From NCBI RefSeq assembly GCF_016862955.1, contig NZ_BONY01000003.1, positions 124,001 through 188,000 of the forward strand: a DNA stretch of 64,000 nt, in the 5' to 3' direction. Position 1 is the stretch's first letter; each line of letters starts with the position of its first letter. The position numbers were made by a program, and so were the translations under genes. This DNA comes from Rhizocola hellebori. Lineage in GTDB: Bacteria; Actinomycetota; Actinomycetes; Mycobacteriales; Micromonosporaceae. The notes under the pieces are model-generated. The model worked only from the letters and a program-made list of their open reading frames with translations, ran no database searches and was not told where the DNA came from. Positions 17,507 to 27,010 of the stretch are shown here, one piece after another.

Positions 17507-18343
17507 GTGAGCATCGGATTGGTCCTGGCCCTCACCTCGGCCGTCGCCTACGGCGCCGCAGACTTCGTCGGCGGTGTCGGGTCGCGCCGCCATTCGTCCT
17601 GGCAGGTTGTTCTGGTGGGCCAGACCGCCGGAGCACTCGTCATGCTGGTAGCCGGCACGGTGGCGCCGGGCAGCCCAGGGATCGCCGACTTCGCGTGGGC
17701 GCTCCTGGCCGGCACCGGCTCCGCGACGGGCAGCATCTTTCTCTTCCGCGGCCTGTCCCGCGGGCGGATGGGCCTTGTCGCTCCCGTCTCGGCCGTCGCC
17801 GCGGCGATCCTGCCGGTGGTGGTGGGCATCGCCCTCGGCGAGCGGCCCACCTGGCACATCTGGATCGGCGTCCTCATCGCCCTGCCCGGCATCTGGCTCG
17901 TGTCGCGGGAAACCACGGCGCGGCCGGGCGGCAGCCGCGCTGCTCTGCTCGACGGCGCGATCGCCGGCGCGGGCTTCGGAATCCTCTTCATCGCGCTCGC
18001 CCAGGTACCCGCGGAAGCGGGCCTCCTGCCGCTGGCCGCGAACCAGTTGTTCGGCGGGCTGGTGACCATCGCTGCGGCGTCGGCGCTGCGGCAGCCGTGG
18101 CGTCCGGGTCGTGGCGTCCTGACTTGGGGAAGCGCCTCCGGGTTGCTCGGTGCGCTGGGCACGCTGACCTTCATGCTCGCCACGGGAGCGATCCAGCTGG
18201 GTGTCGCTGCCGTGCTCGCCTCGCTTTACCCGGCCGTCACGGTGCTGCTCGCCGCCGCAATCCTCAAGGAGCGGATCGACAAGTGGCAGAGGCTCGGCCT
18301 TGCCGTGTGCACCGTGGCTGTCGCCACCCTGGCCCTGAGCTAG
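17507..18343 (+). CDS. EamA-family (DMT superfamily) transporter
   Basis: A 278-aa polytopic membrane protein with about ten TM helices in two EamA halves. The first starts IGLVLALTSAVAYGAADFVG; the second includes VLTWGSASGLLGALGTLTFM and LGVAAVLASLYPAVTVLLAA. DMT members export amino acids or other small metabolites. GTG 17507 is preceded by GGAGG (17497-17501) at ideal spacing, which favours it over the upstream ATG at 17453. It is divergently paired with the MocR gene and probably controlled by it. Substrate unknown. Confidence 0.9.
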   Translation: MSIGLVLALTSAVAYGAADFVGGVGSRRHSSWQVVLVGQTAGALVMLVAGTVAPGSPGIADFAWALLAGTGSATGSIFLFRGLSRGRMGLVAPVSAVAAAILPVVVGIALGERPTWHIWIGVLIALPGIWLVSRETTARPGGSRAALLDGAIAGAGFGILFIALAQVPAEAGLLPLAANQLFGGLVTIAAASALRQPWRPGRGVLTWGSASGLLGALGTLTFMLATGAIQLGVAAVLASLYPAVTVLLAAAILKERIDKWQRLGLAVCTVAVATLALS

Positions 18344-18382
18344 GGACCGGCCTGGCCCAGGGTGGACCAGGCCGGTTCGGGC

Positions 18383-18841
18383 TCAGCCGCCGACGACCGT
18401 GTAGCGGACGATGAACTGGCCGTCCCAGAACGCGTAGCCCTCGTGTTCACCGGTGTTCACGAGGTCGCGCCGAACCTCGATCACGCCTTGGAGGTCCCAG
18501 GAGCCCCGGTTGTTCGGGTCGTCGCGTTCCCAGACCCAGATCCACGTCGCGTCCCCTACGATCTCCTGGCTCGGCTGGTACCCGGGAGGGGCCGGGTAGA
18601 CGTACTTCGTGTCGCCGACGTGCATGCTGTTGAGGATGCCCGCCGGGGTTCCCGGGTTGCCGCCAATTTCGAGCAGGATCTCGTCGGCGCCCCACTCTCC
18701 CGTGTCGTCCTGGCACCGTACCCAGAGCAGTGCGACGTACACCGGCCCATCGGCGGCGGCCGGCTGGGGCACGGCGATGACGGCCAGGGCCCCTGCCACC
18801 ATAGTGGCGAGAGCGGTGGCGAAGAATCGGCGAAATCTCAT
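18383..18841 (-). CDS. Small secreted protein, unknown function
   Basis: 152 aa starting MRFRRFFATALATMVAGALA, a Sec signal peptide ending near PQPAAADG. The mature part of about 122 aa is acidic and Trp-rich (VALLWVRCQDDTGEWGADEI, ATWIWVWERDD) and resembles a secreted beta-sandwich. ATG 18841 is preceded by AAGGGAG at good spacing, so the longer frame from 18883 is rejected. No enzymatic motif is recognised. It is convergent with the EamA gene. Confidence 0.7.
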   Translation of the reverse strand: MRFRRFFATALATMVAGALAVIAVPQPAAADGPVYVALLWVRCQDDTGEWGADEILLEIGGNPGTPAGILNSMHVGDTKYVYPAPPGYQPSQEIVGDATWIWVWERDDPNNRGSWDLQGVIEVRRDLVNTGEHEGYAFWDGQFIVRYTVVGG

Positions 18842-19043
18842 ACGGTGACTCCCTTGTCCCGTTCGCGCACAAGCGAACAACATTGGTCGATATTTAAATG
18901 ACTCTATTCATGGGCCTTCCTCGGGACATCGGGCATCCTCCCTACGGCGCCGCGTCGGAAATCCCTACTTTCAGGTTCGCTGCTTGGTGGATGCGCCCGC
19001 CGCAACGCGTGACGCCGACAACCGGCCTTGGCACAATGTCGAA

Positions 19044-22010
19044 GTGCATCGACGGATTTCCAGCTCGCGATTGATTGGCCGGGAAGGCCACCTGGCCCAG
19101 CTCACGTCGGCGTTGGACCGAGCCGCCGCCGGCTCGCCGACGGTCGTCTTCGTCACCGGCGAGGCCGGGGTGGGCAAGAGTCGCCTGGTACACGACTTCA
19201 GCGAGCGCTCGAACACGCGCGTATTTACCGGCTGCTGCCCACCGCTCGCCGAGGCTCTGCTGCCCTACGCCCCGATCACCCAGATTTTGCGGGCGATCAT
19301 CGCGGAAGTCGGTGCCGACGAGCTGCGCAGGGTGGCGGGACCCCACGCTGACCGCCTGGCCGTCATCGCGCCCGATCTGGAGCGGGCCGCGCCGATCCCC
19401 GGGACCGGGCTGTGGCAAGCCGATCAGCTCCGCCTTCAGCACTCTCTGCTGAACGTCCTGGAGCGACTCGCGACCGACCCGACCGTGTTGGTGGTGGAAG
19501 ACCTGCACTGGGCGGATGCCTCGACCCGCGCCATCGTGGACATGCTTGTCAGAGGTCTCCGCAATTGCCGGCTACTGCTCGTGTGCACGTATCGCGACGA
19601 CGAACTCCCGCCGGAACATCCGTTGCATTCGCTGCTGGTTGAGCTCGTCCGTGTCGGCGCAGACACGGTGGCATTGACCGGACTCGACGCTGCCGGCACG
19701 GCCACGCTGATGGCCAGCATCCTCGGCACGGATCCTGATCCCGCGATGGCGCGGCACGTCTTCGCCCGCACCGGCGGAAACCCATTCTTGGTCGAGGAGC
19801 TGGTAGCGGCCGGCGGTGCCCTGCCGGAACGCTTACGTGACATTCTTTTGCTGCGGGTACGGAGACTTCCGCCCACGGCCCAGCGGGTGATGCGAGCGGT
19901 GGCCATTGCCGGGCCTAGCGCCGAGCATGCGGTGCTGGAACCCGTTGTCGGGCCATCAGACGATCTCGAGGGTGGGGTAAAAACAGCGGTCGATCAGCAC
20001 CTGTTGAGAACCGACGGCGACCGCTACACGTTCCGGCATGCCCTGACGGCCGAAGCCGTGATCGCGGATACCCTGCCCGCTGAACGGATCCGGCTGCACC
20101 GCGCATTAGCCGCGTCGCTGGAGTCCCGCCTCCCCGCCGGGCGGGCATCGATCCCCAACAATTCGATACTGGCGTGGGCCTACGCCGAGGTGGCCTACCA
20201 CTGGCTGGGCGCCCGCGACCATGTCCGCGCGCTGAGTGCCACCATCGAGGCCGGGCTCGCCGCGCAGCGCAGTTCCGCCCTGCCTGAGGCGCGCCAGCAC
20301 TTCACGCGCGCGCTGACGCTCTGGGGAAAGGCTCCGCAGGCACCCGCGGACGCCGCGCTGGATCTGGTTGACCTCTACCGCCACGCGGCCGAGACGAGTT
20401 ACCTCAGCGGCGACGTCGACGAGGCCCTGGCTCTGGTACGAGACGGCATCTGCGCCGCCGAGGAACAAGGCGACCGGCGCCGGGGCGGCCTGCTGCATCT
20501 GTTGCTGGGACGGTACCTGAGCACGGGAGCAAGCGCGGAACAGGCGGCCATCGCCGCGGTCGAAACGGCGGTGGAGATGGTGCCGGACGTGCCGTCGCTC
20601 GAGCGGGCGCAAGTGCTGGCAGGCCTTGCCCGGCACCTGCAGATGAACACCCGCGACCGCGAGGCGATGCCCTGGGCACAGCGAGCCCTGGTGATCGCCA
20701 GGTCGGTCGGAGCCCGTCACGAGGAGTGCCACGCGCTGGCGACGTACGGGGTCAGCCTCGCCAGGCTGGGTGAGCTCGATGCCGGGATAGCTCATCTGAG
20801 GCAGGCTCTGGCCATCGCCGAGCAGTTGGACTCGGCTTTCCATATCGGCGGATGCCACGCCGCGCTCTCCGATGGGCTTCTCAGCGCCGGCCGCTTCACC
20901 GAGGCGGCCGAGGTGGCGATGCGCGGGGTGCACAGCTCCGCACAGCACGGCACGGAACGGCTCTTCGCAGGACCGCTGCTCGGCAACGCGGTGGAGGCGC
21001 TGTTCTGGTCGGGCCGGTGGGAGACGGCGATCGAAAAACTGCCCGCCGGTCCGCACACCGATGGCCATCAGGTTTCCGGCGCCCTCATGTGGCACGTTGC
21101 CGCTGCCGTGCACACGGCCATGGGCAAGTACGCCGAAGCCGAGCTCTTCCTCGCCGCCTGCTTGCGGGTCACAGCCTCTGGCGGCCATACCGAGCTGCGC
21201 GGCGCCATCGACTGCGCCATGGCCGAGCTGTGTGCCTGGCGCGATGAACCGGCGGCCGCCTACGACTGGGCGATCCGGGGACTGGACTCGCTCGGCGTGG
21301 CGGGGCACGGCCTGCTTCTGGCGCGGCTGCTGGCCGTAGGCGCCCGGGCGTTCGCGGACCTGACGACGCGTCCCGGCGGAACAGAGCGACCCTCGGCCGT
21401 GAACCTGACGAAGACCATCGATCGCCTGCGCGATGCGGCCGCTCTCGCGCCGGGCGGTGTCGCCTCGCTTGCGGTCGCCGATGCCGAACTTGCCCGAGCG
21501 CGGGGCGCCGGCGCGGCACCTGTCTGGATTCGGGCAGCCTCCCTCTGGGCCCGCCTCGACGCCCCTTACCAGCTCGCTTATGCACGTTGGCGGCAGGCCG
21601 AGGCGCTACTGGCGGCTCGCGGCAGCCGCCGGTCTGCGGCACGGGCGTTGCAGGAGGCGGACGCCATCGCGAAGCGGCTGGGCGCCGCACCGCTGCGCCA
21701 CGAGATCGGGCGGTTGGCCAGCCGGGCGCGGCTTGCCCTGGCCGAGGGCAACGGCACCGCCCCCTCGACCGTTGCCGCGGAACAGTCCGAGTTCGGTCTT
21801 ACCCGACGGGAGGAGGAGGTGCTCCGCCAGCTCGGCGGCGGTCACACCAACCGCCAGATCGCCGAGCACCTGTTCATCAGCGAGAAGACGGTGAGCATTC
21901 ACGTCTCCCGGGTCCTGGCCAAGTTGGGAGTCCCCAACCGCGCCGCAGCGGCTGCTGCGGCCCATCGGCTTGGTCTCGACAGCGCCAGCGGCGATCGCGC
22001 GGCGACCTGA
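19044..22010 (+). CDS. LAL-type LuxR regulator (AAA/TPR/HTH)
   Basis: A large ATP-binding LuxR regulator of about 988 aa. It has an N-terminal P-loop with Walker A GEAGVGKSR (about 39-47) and Walker B VLVVEDLHWAD (about 147-157), a winged-helix and helical region, a long TPR-like middle (about 360-880), and a C-terminal LuxR HTH (LTRREEEVLRQLGGGHTNRQ ... SEKTVSIHVSRVLAKLGVPN, about 919-980). MalT-like proteins of this class couple ligand and ATP binding to transcription activation. The frame is open to TTG 18984; I favour GTG 19044 because the conserved fold (RISSSRLIGREGHLA) begins there, but no strong ribosome site decides it. It is convergent with the TetR gene (stops 5 bp apart). Target genes unknown. 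Confidence 0.88.
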   Translation: MHRRISSSRLIGREGHLAQLTSALDRAAAGSPTVVFVTGEAGVGKSRLVHDFSERSNTRVFTGCCPPLAEALLPYAPITQILRAIIAEVGADELRRVAGPHADRLAVIAPDLERAAPIPGTGLWQADQLRLQHSLLNVLERLATDPTVLVVEDLHWADASTRAIVDMLVRGLRNCRLLLVCTYRDDELPPEHPLHSLLVELVRVGADTVALTGLDAAGTATLMASILGTDPDPAMARHVFARTGGNPFLVEELVAAGGALPERLRDILLLRVRRLPPTAQRVMRAVAIAGPSAEHAVLEPVVGPSDDLEGGVKTAVDQHLLRTDGDRYTFRHALTAEAVIADTLPAERIRLHRALAASLESRLPAGRASIPNNSILAWAYAEVAYHWLGARDHVRALSATIEAGLAAQRSSALPEARQHFTRALTLWGKAPQAPADAALDLVDLYRHAAETSYLSGDVDEALALVRDGICAAEEQGDRRRGGLLHLLLGRYLSTGASAEQAAIAAVETAVEMVPDVPSLERAQVLAGLARHLQMNTRDREAMPWAQRALVIARSVGARHEECHALATYGVSLARLGELDAGIAHLRQALAIAEQLDSAFHIGGCHAALSDGLLSAGRFTEAAEVAMRGVHSSAQHGTERLFAGPLLGNAVEALFWSGRWETAIEKLPAGPHTDGHQVSGALMWHVAAAVHTAMGKYAEAELFLAACLRVTASGGHTELRGAIDCAMAELCAWRDEPAAAYDWAIRGLDSLGVAGHGLLLARLLAVGARAFADLTTRPGGTERPSAVNLTKTIDRLRDAAALAPGGVASLAVADAELARARGAGAAPVWIRAASLWARLDAPYQLAYARWRQAEALLAARGSRRSAARALQEADAIAKRLGAAPLRHEIGRLASRARLALAEGNGTAPSTVAAEQSEFGLTRREEEVLRQLGGGHTNRQIAEHLFISEKTVSIHVSRVLAKLGVPNRAAAAAAAHRLGLDSASGDRAAT

Positions 22011-22015
22011 GGCGA

Positions 22016-22786
22016 TCAGGCCGCGCGACTGCGAATGAACGCGTCGACTCCGTCGAGGATCCGGGCCAATCCGAAAGCGAAGTCGCCGTCCGGGTCGTGG
22101 GGGGTGTCCATCGCCCCGGCGTCGATGGCGCGTCGCAGCAAGGGAAACCGGTCGGCCTGCACCAGGTGCCGCATCAGGCCGCTGAATTCGGTGATCACCA
22201 CGTCGACGGTGCGCCCGTAGGCGCGGGCCGCCTCGGTCATCTGGCCACGCAGCAACGCCTCGTACCGGATGTAGCCGTTGACCAGCAGCAGCAGTGACAG
22301 CTTCTCCGCCTCGGACAGTTCCGTGCCGTCCAGCGCGGCGAGGCCGGTCTCCATCCAGGCCAGCTGGCGCGGGGTGGCCGGGGGCGCGGCGACCGGCACC
22401 TGCAGGAACCACGGCTCCGCGCCGAACATGGCGAACATGGCGGACGCCCAGCGCTCGGCCGCGGCCCGCCAGGTTTCGCCGTCAGCGCGGGGCGCCGGTG
22501 GCTCGGCGGCTGCGGCCTCCATCATCAGCACCGCGAGCTCGTCCTTGCTGGCGACATAGCGGTAGAGCGACATCGCCGAGGTGTTCAGCTCACCGGCCAC
22601 TCGGGACATCGAGACGGCCGAGTAGCCCTCTTCGCGAGCCACCGCGAGGGCTGCCGCCACAATCCGGTCGACGCTCAGCGTCGGCTTGGGGCCCTTGGTG
22701 GGCTTCTCGCGCATCCCCCAGGCCGCTTGCAGGGCGGGGGGCACGGGGTGGGTCTCGGTCATCGACGCGGCTTCTCCCCTCGGCAT
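22016..22786 (-). CDS. TetR-family repressor, divergent from MFS efflux gene
   Basis: A 256-aa repressor. The TetR HTH spans about residues 38-85 (LSVDRIVAAALAVAREEGYS ... SMSRVAGELNTSAMSLYRYV), followed by an all-helical ligand domain of the TetR-C class (about 110-250). An alternative start is ATG 22762 (MTETHPVPPALQ). It is divergent from the MFS gene at 22868 across about 80 bp with repeated GCGTA/TACGC motifs, the classic layout of a drug-responsive efflux switch. The inducer is unknown. Confidence 0.9.
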   Translation of the reverse strand: MPRGEAASMTETHPVPPALQAAWGMREKPTKGPKPTLSVDRIVAAALAVAREEGYSAVSMSRVAGELNTSAMSLYRYVASKDELAVLMMEAAAAEPPAPRADGETWRAAAERWASAMFAMFGAEPWFLQVPVAAPPATPRQLAWMETGLAALDGTELSEAEKLSLLLLVNGYIRYEALLRGQMTEAARAYGRTVDVVITEFSGLMRHLVQADRFPLLRRAIDAGAMDTPHDPDGDFAFGLARILDGVDAFIRSRAA

Positions 22787-22805
22787 TGACCTTCATCCTA
22801 TTACC

Positions 22806-22841
22806 GCGTATACCTTAAACAGTAACGCGTACGTGATACGC
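22806..22841. promoter_or_regulatory. Candidate TetR operator in divergent promoter
   Basis: GCGTAT (22806-22811) and ATACGC (22836-22841) are inverted, and the ACGCGTACGT stretch between them adds partial symmetry. The A/T-rich core (TATACCTTAAAC) probably contains promoter elements for one or both genes. Confidence 0.45.
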
Positions 22842-22867
22842 AGTAGAGCGATCGTGGGGAGAATGTC

Positions 22868-24400
22868 ATGCAAGAAGCGCAACGAGCCGGCCGTCGCGAG
22901 TGGACCGGGCTGGTCGTGTTGATCCTGCCGTTGCTCCTGGTGTCGATGGACGTCTCGGTTCTGTACTTCACCGTCCCGTTCATCAGCCGGGACCTGGAGC
23001 CGAGCAGCACCCAGCAACTCTGGATCTTCGACATCTACGGGTTCGTGCTGGCCGGGTTCCTCATCACGATGGGCGCGCTCGGTGATCGGATTGGCCGGCG
23101 TCGGCTGCTGATGATCGGCGCGGTCGGGTTCAGCGCAGCCTCGGCGCTGGCCGCCTACTCCAGCAGCGCCGAAATGCTGATCGCTGCCCGGGCGATCCTC
23201 GGCGTCGCCGGCGCCACCCTGATGCCCTCGACGCTCGCGTTGGTACGCAACATGTTCCACGACGAGAAGCAGCGCGGCACCGCCATCGCGGTCTGGACCG
23301 CGGCGATGACCTCCGGCATCGTGCTCGGGCCGATCATCAGCGGGCTGCTCGTGGAGCACTTCTGGTGGGGCTCGGTGTTCCTCATCAACATCCCGGCGAT
23401 GGTGCTGCTGCTGGCACTGGCACCGGTCCTTCTTCCGGAGCACCGCAACCCGGTCCGCGGCCGCTTCGACTTCGCCAGCGCGGTGCTGTCGATCGCCGCC
23501 GTCCTGCCGATCATCTGGGGCATCAAGGAGATCGCCGCACACGGCGCGGGCCCCATCCGGGTCGCCGCGATCGCGGTCGGCCTCGGCATCGTGGCGGCAT
23601 TCGTCCGGCGTCAGCAGCGCCGCGCGGACCCGATGCTCGACCTGGCGATCCTGCGCCGCGCCGCGTTCGCCGGCTCGGTCGCGGTCAGCCTGCTCGGCAC
23701 TTTCGCCATGGCCGGCTTCGCGGTCTTCTCCACCCAGTACCTGCAGTTGGTGCTCGGGATGAGCCCGATCGAGGGCGCGTTGTGGAGTCTGGCCCCCTCC
23801 ATCGGGGTCGGAGCGGCCGCGCCGCTCGCCTCCGTACTGGCCCAGCGCGTGGACCGGGCAAAGATCATCGCTGCCGGGTTCCTCGTCTCGGTCGTCGGGT
23901 TCGTGATGCTCAGCGGGGTACCGGTCGAGTCAGGGCTGTGGATTCTGCTGGCCGGCGCGGGGATCTACGCGGCAGGCCTGGTCGTCGTGATGTCCATCGC
24001 CACCGAATTGGCGATCGGCACCGTGCCGCCGGAGCGGGCGGGCGCGTCGTCGGCGCTGATGGAGACCGCCTCGGAGTTCGGCGGGGCGCTCGGCATCGCC
24101 ATCCTCGGCAGCATCGGCACGGCCGTGTACCGGGCCCGACTCGACGACCACCTGCCCAGCGCGGCCCGCGAGACCCTCAGCGGCGCCGTCACCACCGCCG
24201 AGCAGATGCCGCAACCGCTGGCCGGACAGGTGCTCGGTTCCGCGCGGGAGGCGTTCGTCGTCGGCATGCACACCGTCGCCTGGACCACCGCCGCCGTCAT
24301 GCTTTTCGCGGCGGTGATCGCGCTGGCCTTCCTGCGCGGGCTGCCGGCCGGTGCGCAAGAGACCGGGTCGACGCGACATGCCGACAAGGTCCCCGCGTGA
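22868..24400 (+). CDS. MFS multidrug efflux transporter (DHA2/QacA-SmvA type)
   Basis: 510 aa with about 14 TM helices, the DHA2 number. The first helix has LLLVSMDVSVLYFTVPFI with the membrane Asp typical of QacA/SmvA pumps. Motif A appears as GALGDRIGRRRLL, and motif C-like glycine-rich sequence as MTSGIVLGPIISGLL in helix 5. It exports cationic or amphipathic drugs by proton antiport. ATG 22868 has GGGGAGA upstream. It is controlled most likely by the divergent TetR. Best matches by eye are QacA/SmvA-like pumps, not sugar MFS. Confidence 0.92.
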   Translation: MQEAQRAGRREWTGLVVLILPLLLVSMDVSVLYFTVPFISRDLEPSSTQQLWIFDIYGFVLAGFLITMGALGDRIGRRRLLMIGAVGFSAASALAAYSSSAEMLIAARAILGVAGATLMPSTLALVRNMFHDEKQRGTAIAVWTAAMTSGIVLGPIISGLLVEHFWWGSVFLINIPAMVLLLALAPVLLPEHRNPVRGRFDFASAVLSIAAVLPIIWGIKEIAAHGAGPIRVAAIAVGLGIVAAFVRRQQRRADPMLDLAILRRAAFAGSVAVSLLGTFAMAGFAVFSTQYLQLVLGMSPIEGALWSLAPSIGVGAAAPLASVLAQRVDRAKIIAAGFLVSVVGFVMLSGVPVESGLWILLAGAGIYAAGLVVVMSIATELAIGTVPPERAGASSALMETASEFGGALGIAILGSIGTAVYRARLDDHLPSAARETLSGAVTTAEQMPQPLAGQVLGSAREAFVVGMHTVAWTTAAVMLFAAVIALAFLRGLPAGAQETGSTRHADKVPA

Positions 24401-24483
24401 GCCGAGAACCGCTTCCCCCGCCCGCGGCGAAACCTGTCAGCCGACGGTAATACGCGACCGAAGGGCTGAAGGGAGTGTTGGCG

Positions 24484-26265
24484 GTGTCCTACGTGGGTAT
24501 CGATACGCGAGGGGCCCGGAGGCTCGGGCAGGTGTGGCACGACAACGTGAGCCGGGTCGAGCAAACGCGGCGCAAAGTCTCTGCCGCGCTTGACCTTGCC
24601 GATCTCGCCAGCCAGGTACCGATCCAGCTCGCGCTGGTCCAAGACGGTTTCGCGCGGCTTGCCGCGGGCGTCACCGGCAAGGCCACGCTGGCCGAGCGGT
24701 ACGAGATAGCTCCGCAGGCCATCGCGGTGAGCCTAAGCGCCGGGAACATCGTGCCGGAGGTCAGCGACGGAGGTCTATTTTCGAGCAGCCTTTTGTCAGG
24801 CGATTCGCCGTTTGAGGGACGCATGAGCCTGGGCGGCCCACGCCGGGAGGAGGCCGCGGCAGTCCAGGAAGTCACCGTGGCCGACGCCGGGGCGTTAACG
24901 CCGACCGCCGGCCCGGTGCTGTCCACTTCGGACTCGCGGCCGACCTCGGCTGTGTCGAGCATTTTCGACTCCATTCTCGCCGGAGTGATGAGTCTGCCAA
25001 GCCTTGTCGTGTCGCGCGCCGAGGCAGCCACACCGCCGAACGATTTGGCGCTGCCCCCCATCGACCGTGGCACGCCGGTGATTCGCATACCTGTACGCAT
25101 CGCGGTGGGCGGTGACTCGCTTACCGCGTTCACCGGCATCCGGGACGGCCGAAGTTCTTACACCGTAACGTTGCCTGGCGGATTCACCATCGAGGTGCCG
25201 GACACGGCGATCCGGTCGAACCGGTCCCCGATCGAGGTGGCCATAGAGATGCTCAGGGAGAAGTACCCCAACTACGACATCCAGCTCGTGAACGTCAGCG
25301 AATCCGGGGCCACCCCTGCCTCGATGCTGAGCCCTGGCAACTATTGGTGGGAGCCCTTCCGGCCCGCGCAGGCCGACGCGTTCGTCGGGGCGGACATCGC
25401 CATGTTCGGCGTCGGCGCCAACCCGTTCGCCGCGGGCATAGCCGGGGCGATGTTCTACCCCTACCCGTTGGGGTACCTCAACAACCCGTGGTCGACGGGC
25501 TACACCCCGCAGGAGGTTTTCCAGATATACCACGACCGGTTGATGGCCAGCAGCAACCGTGCGGATCTGGCTCGCTTGTATGACGTCGCCGTCCCGGGTG
25601 TGGTTCTCGGCGGAGCGGTGGTGGCTTTCGACTATCCGCTGATGTTCACCCCCGGCAACGATGCGGTCCCTGTCCCGCACGGGGGATCGGAATGGCTCAA
25701 CGCCTTCACCTTGAGCGCCAACGCCTTGATACGCGACGCCAACGACGCCGCACGCGTTCGGTGGGAGGCGCTCCCAACCTCGGTCCACTACTTCGGGCTA
25801 GGCCCCACCCTGCAGGGCCTCACCTATGGCATGGATCCCAGCGCCGTGAACTTCGGCACTCGCGACCTCGTAGGATTCTTCCATCCCAACGAACTTGCTG
25901 TCCCGCCACTCGCGCGTGAGCTGTTCCGGCAGTTGGAACCGGTGTTCCTGGACCAGGCCAACCGGAAGGTCGACGAGTTCCTGGGCAATCCCCCGCGCCC
26001 GAACCAGCGCCCATTTCCCGATCCGGGCACACGGACGGAAGCCGAACCGTTAGGTGGGCAGACCTGGAGCCTGGCCACCGACGCCAACGGGGACATCCGT
26101 TACGAGCTCAGCGACACCAGGCAGCCAGGCCCCACTCAGCTGACCAGCGTGCCCGAGCCTTCCGGCAGCACTACCGCCAGCTGGCTAGACCAGCCAGCCT
26201 TCGACACAGCCAGTCTGTTCGGAGACACTGAATGGTCCGATGTGGACTACTACTCGTACACCTAG
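24484..26265 (+). CDS. SGNH/GDSL hydrolase with WXG100-like N-terminal domain
   Basis: About 593 aa. The N-terminal 80 residues (SYVGIDTRGARRLGQVWHDN ... LALVQDGFARLAAGVTGKAT) are helical and amphipathic, like WXG100/LXG targeting domains, and there is no Sec signal. After a Ser/Thr/Ala-rich linker comes an SGNH hydrolase: GGDSLTAF (nucleophile S212), SGATPASML, FGVGANPF (N313) and GFFHPNE (H467). The usual Asp three residues before His is absent; D461 lies six before. SGNH enzymes are esterases or lipases. The C-terminal tail is acidic (DTEWSDVDYYSYT). GTG 24484 is favoured by AAGGGAG eight bases upstream. Type VII export is inference; no ESX genes are in the window. Confidence 0.75.
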   Translation: MSYVGIDTRGARRLGQVWHDNVSRVEQTRRKVSAALDLADLASQVPIQLALVQDGFARLAAGVTGKATLAERYEIAPQAIAVSLSAGNIVPEVSDGGLFSSSLLSGDSPFEGRMSLGGPRREEAAAVQEVTVADAGALTPTAGPVLSTSDSRPTSAVSSIFDSILAGVMSLPSLVVSRAEAATPPNDLALPPIDRGTPVIRIPVRIAVGGDSLTAFTGIRDGRSSYTVTLPGGFTIEVPDTAIRSNRSPIEVAIEMLREKYPNYDIQLVNVSESGATPASMLSPGNYWWEPFRPAQADAFVGADIAMFGVGANPFAAGIAGAMFYPYPLGYLNNPWSTGYTPQEVFQIYHDRLMASSNRADLARLYDVAVPGVVLGGAVVAFDYPLMFTPGNDAVPVPHGGSEWLNAFTLSANALIRDANDAARVRWEALPTSVHYFGLGPTLQGLTYGMDPSAVNFGTRDLVGFFHPNELAVPPLARELFRQLEPVFLDQANRKVDEFLGNPPRPNQRPFPDPGTRTEAEPLGGQTWSLATDANGDIRYELSDTRQPGPTQLTSVPEPSGSTTASWLDQPAFDTASLFGDTEWSDVDYYSYT

Positions 26266-26271
26266 AAGGCT

Positions 26272-26898
26272 TCATTTCTTATCAACGATTTCCAAGGTGT
26301 ACCGGAAACCTACCGGCCCGCCGGCGAACACGCCCTCGCGGCAGATGAACGACTCCCAGACGAATTCGTTTTGGCTCTTCTCCACAAGCAGACCGGTGCT
26401 GAACCAGCCACCCGGCGCCATCCAGCCCCAACGATACGGGGCCTTGACCCGACCCGCGGGCGACGGCTCCGGTGTTCTGCTGGGATCCAGCGCCCGGATC
26501 ACCACCGTCCGCCTAGCGTCGTCGAATACCGATGGCTCGGGCAATTTGTATCCGGCGTTGAGTGTCCATCGGTCCAGGAGCGGTTGCCCGTTCACACAGC
26601 GACCGACGAAGGTACCCTCATCGGTCACCACAATCTGCTCGGCGCCAGGAGCGTGCGGCGAGGGCGACGGCGAAGGTGACGGCTGAGCCGAGCGCACGGC
26701 CGCGAGCTGTGCGTCGACCTCAGCCTGCGTGTAGGTACGCGGCCCGTCAGTGTCACTGACCAGCAGGGTGAGGACGACGGAGATCGCGGCAACCGCGACC
26801 ACGGCGATGGCACTCAGCGCGATGCGCGCGGGTGTGCCCGACATCCGGGCACCCTCGCTAGGCTCGGGCGGCCGGGAATCCTCGATGGGCTCTGTCAT
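26272..26898 (-). CDS. Single-pass membrane protein, unknown function
   Basis: 208 aa with a cytoplasmic acidic N-terminus (MTEPIEDSRPPEPSEG), a TM helix (about 26-49, RIALSAIAVVAVAAISVVLT), a PSPSPSP linker and an extracytoplasmic domain of about 110 aa with two cysteines (GRCVNGQ, FICREG). ATG 26898 with AAAGGAT upstream is preferred over the longer frame, whose extension runs into the divergent response-regulator gene. It is divergent from that regulator, so it may belong to its regulon or be an accessory sensor. No homologous family recognised. Confidence 0.7.
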   Translation of the reverse strand: MTEPIEDSRPPEPSEGARMSGTPARIALSAIAVVAVAAISVVLTLLVSDTDGPRTYTQAEVDAQLAAVRSAQPSPSPSPSPHAPGAEQIVVTDEGTFVGRCVNGQPLLDRWTLNAGYKLPEPSVFDDARRTVVIRALDPSRTPEPSPAGRVKAPYRWGWMAPGGWFSTGLLVEKSQNEFVWESFICREGVFAGGPVGFRYTLEIVDKK

Positions 26899-27010
26899 TC
26901 CGGCATCCTTTCTGGGCCTGTGATAACGCGGCGCTAACGGAGGCTCAAAGTTTGCGGCTGCGGTGAGGCACGGTCTGTCCGCGACGCCACAACGCCGGTA
27001 CGGTCGGCGC

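Noticed and set aside
20106-21308. 400-codon reverse frame inside the LAL regulator gene
   Set aside because: Antisense to a clear TPR region; composition (Arg/Gly/His) is that of a shadow frame.
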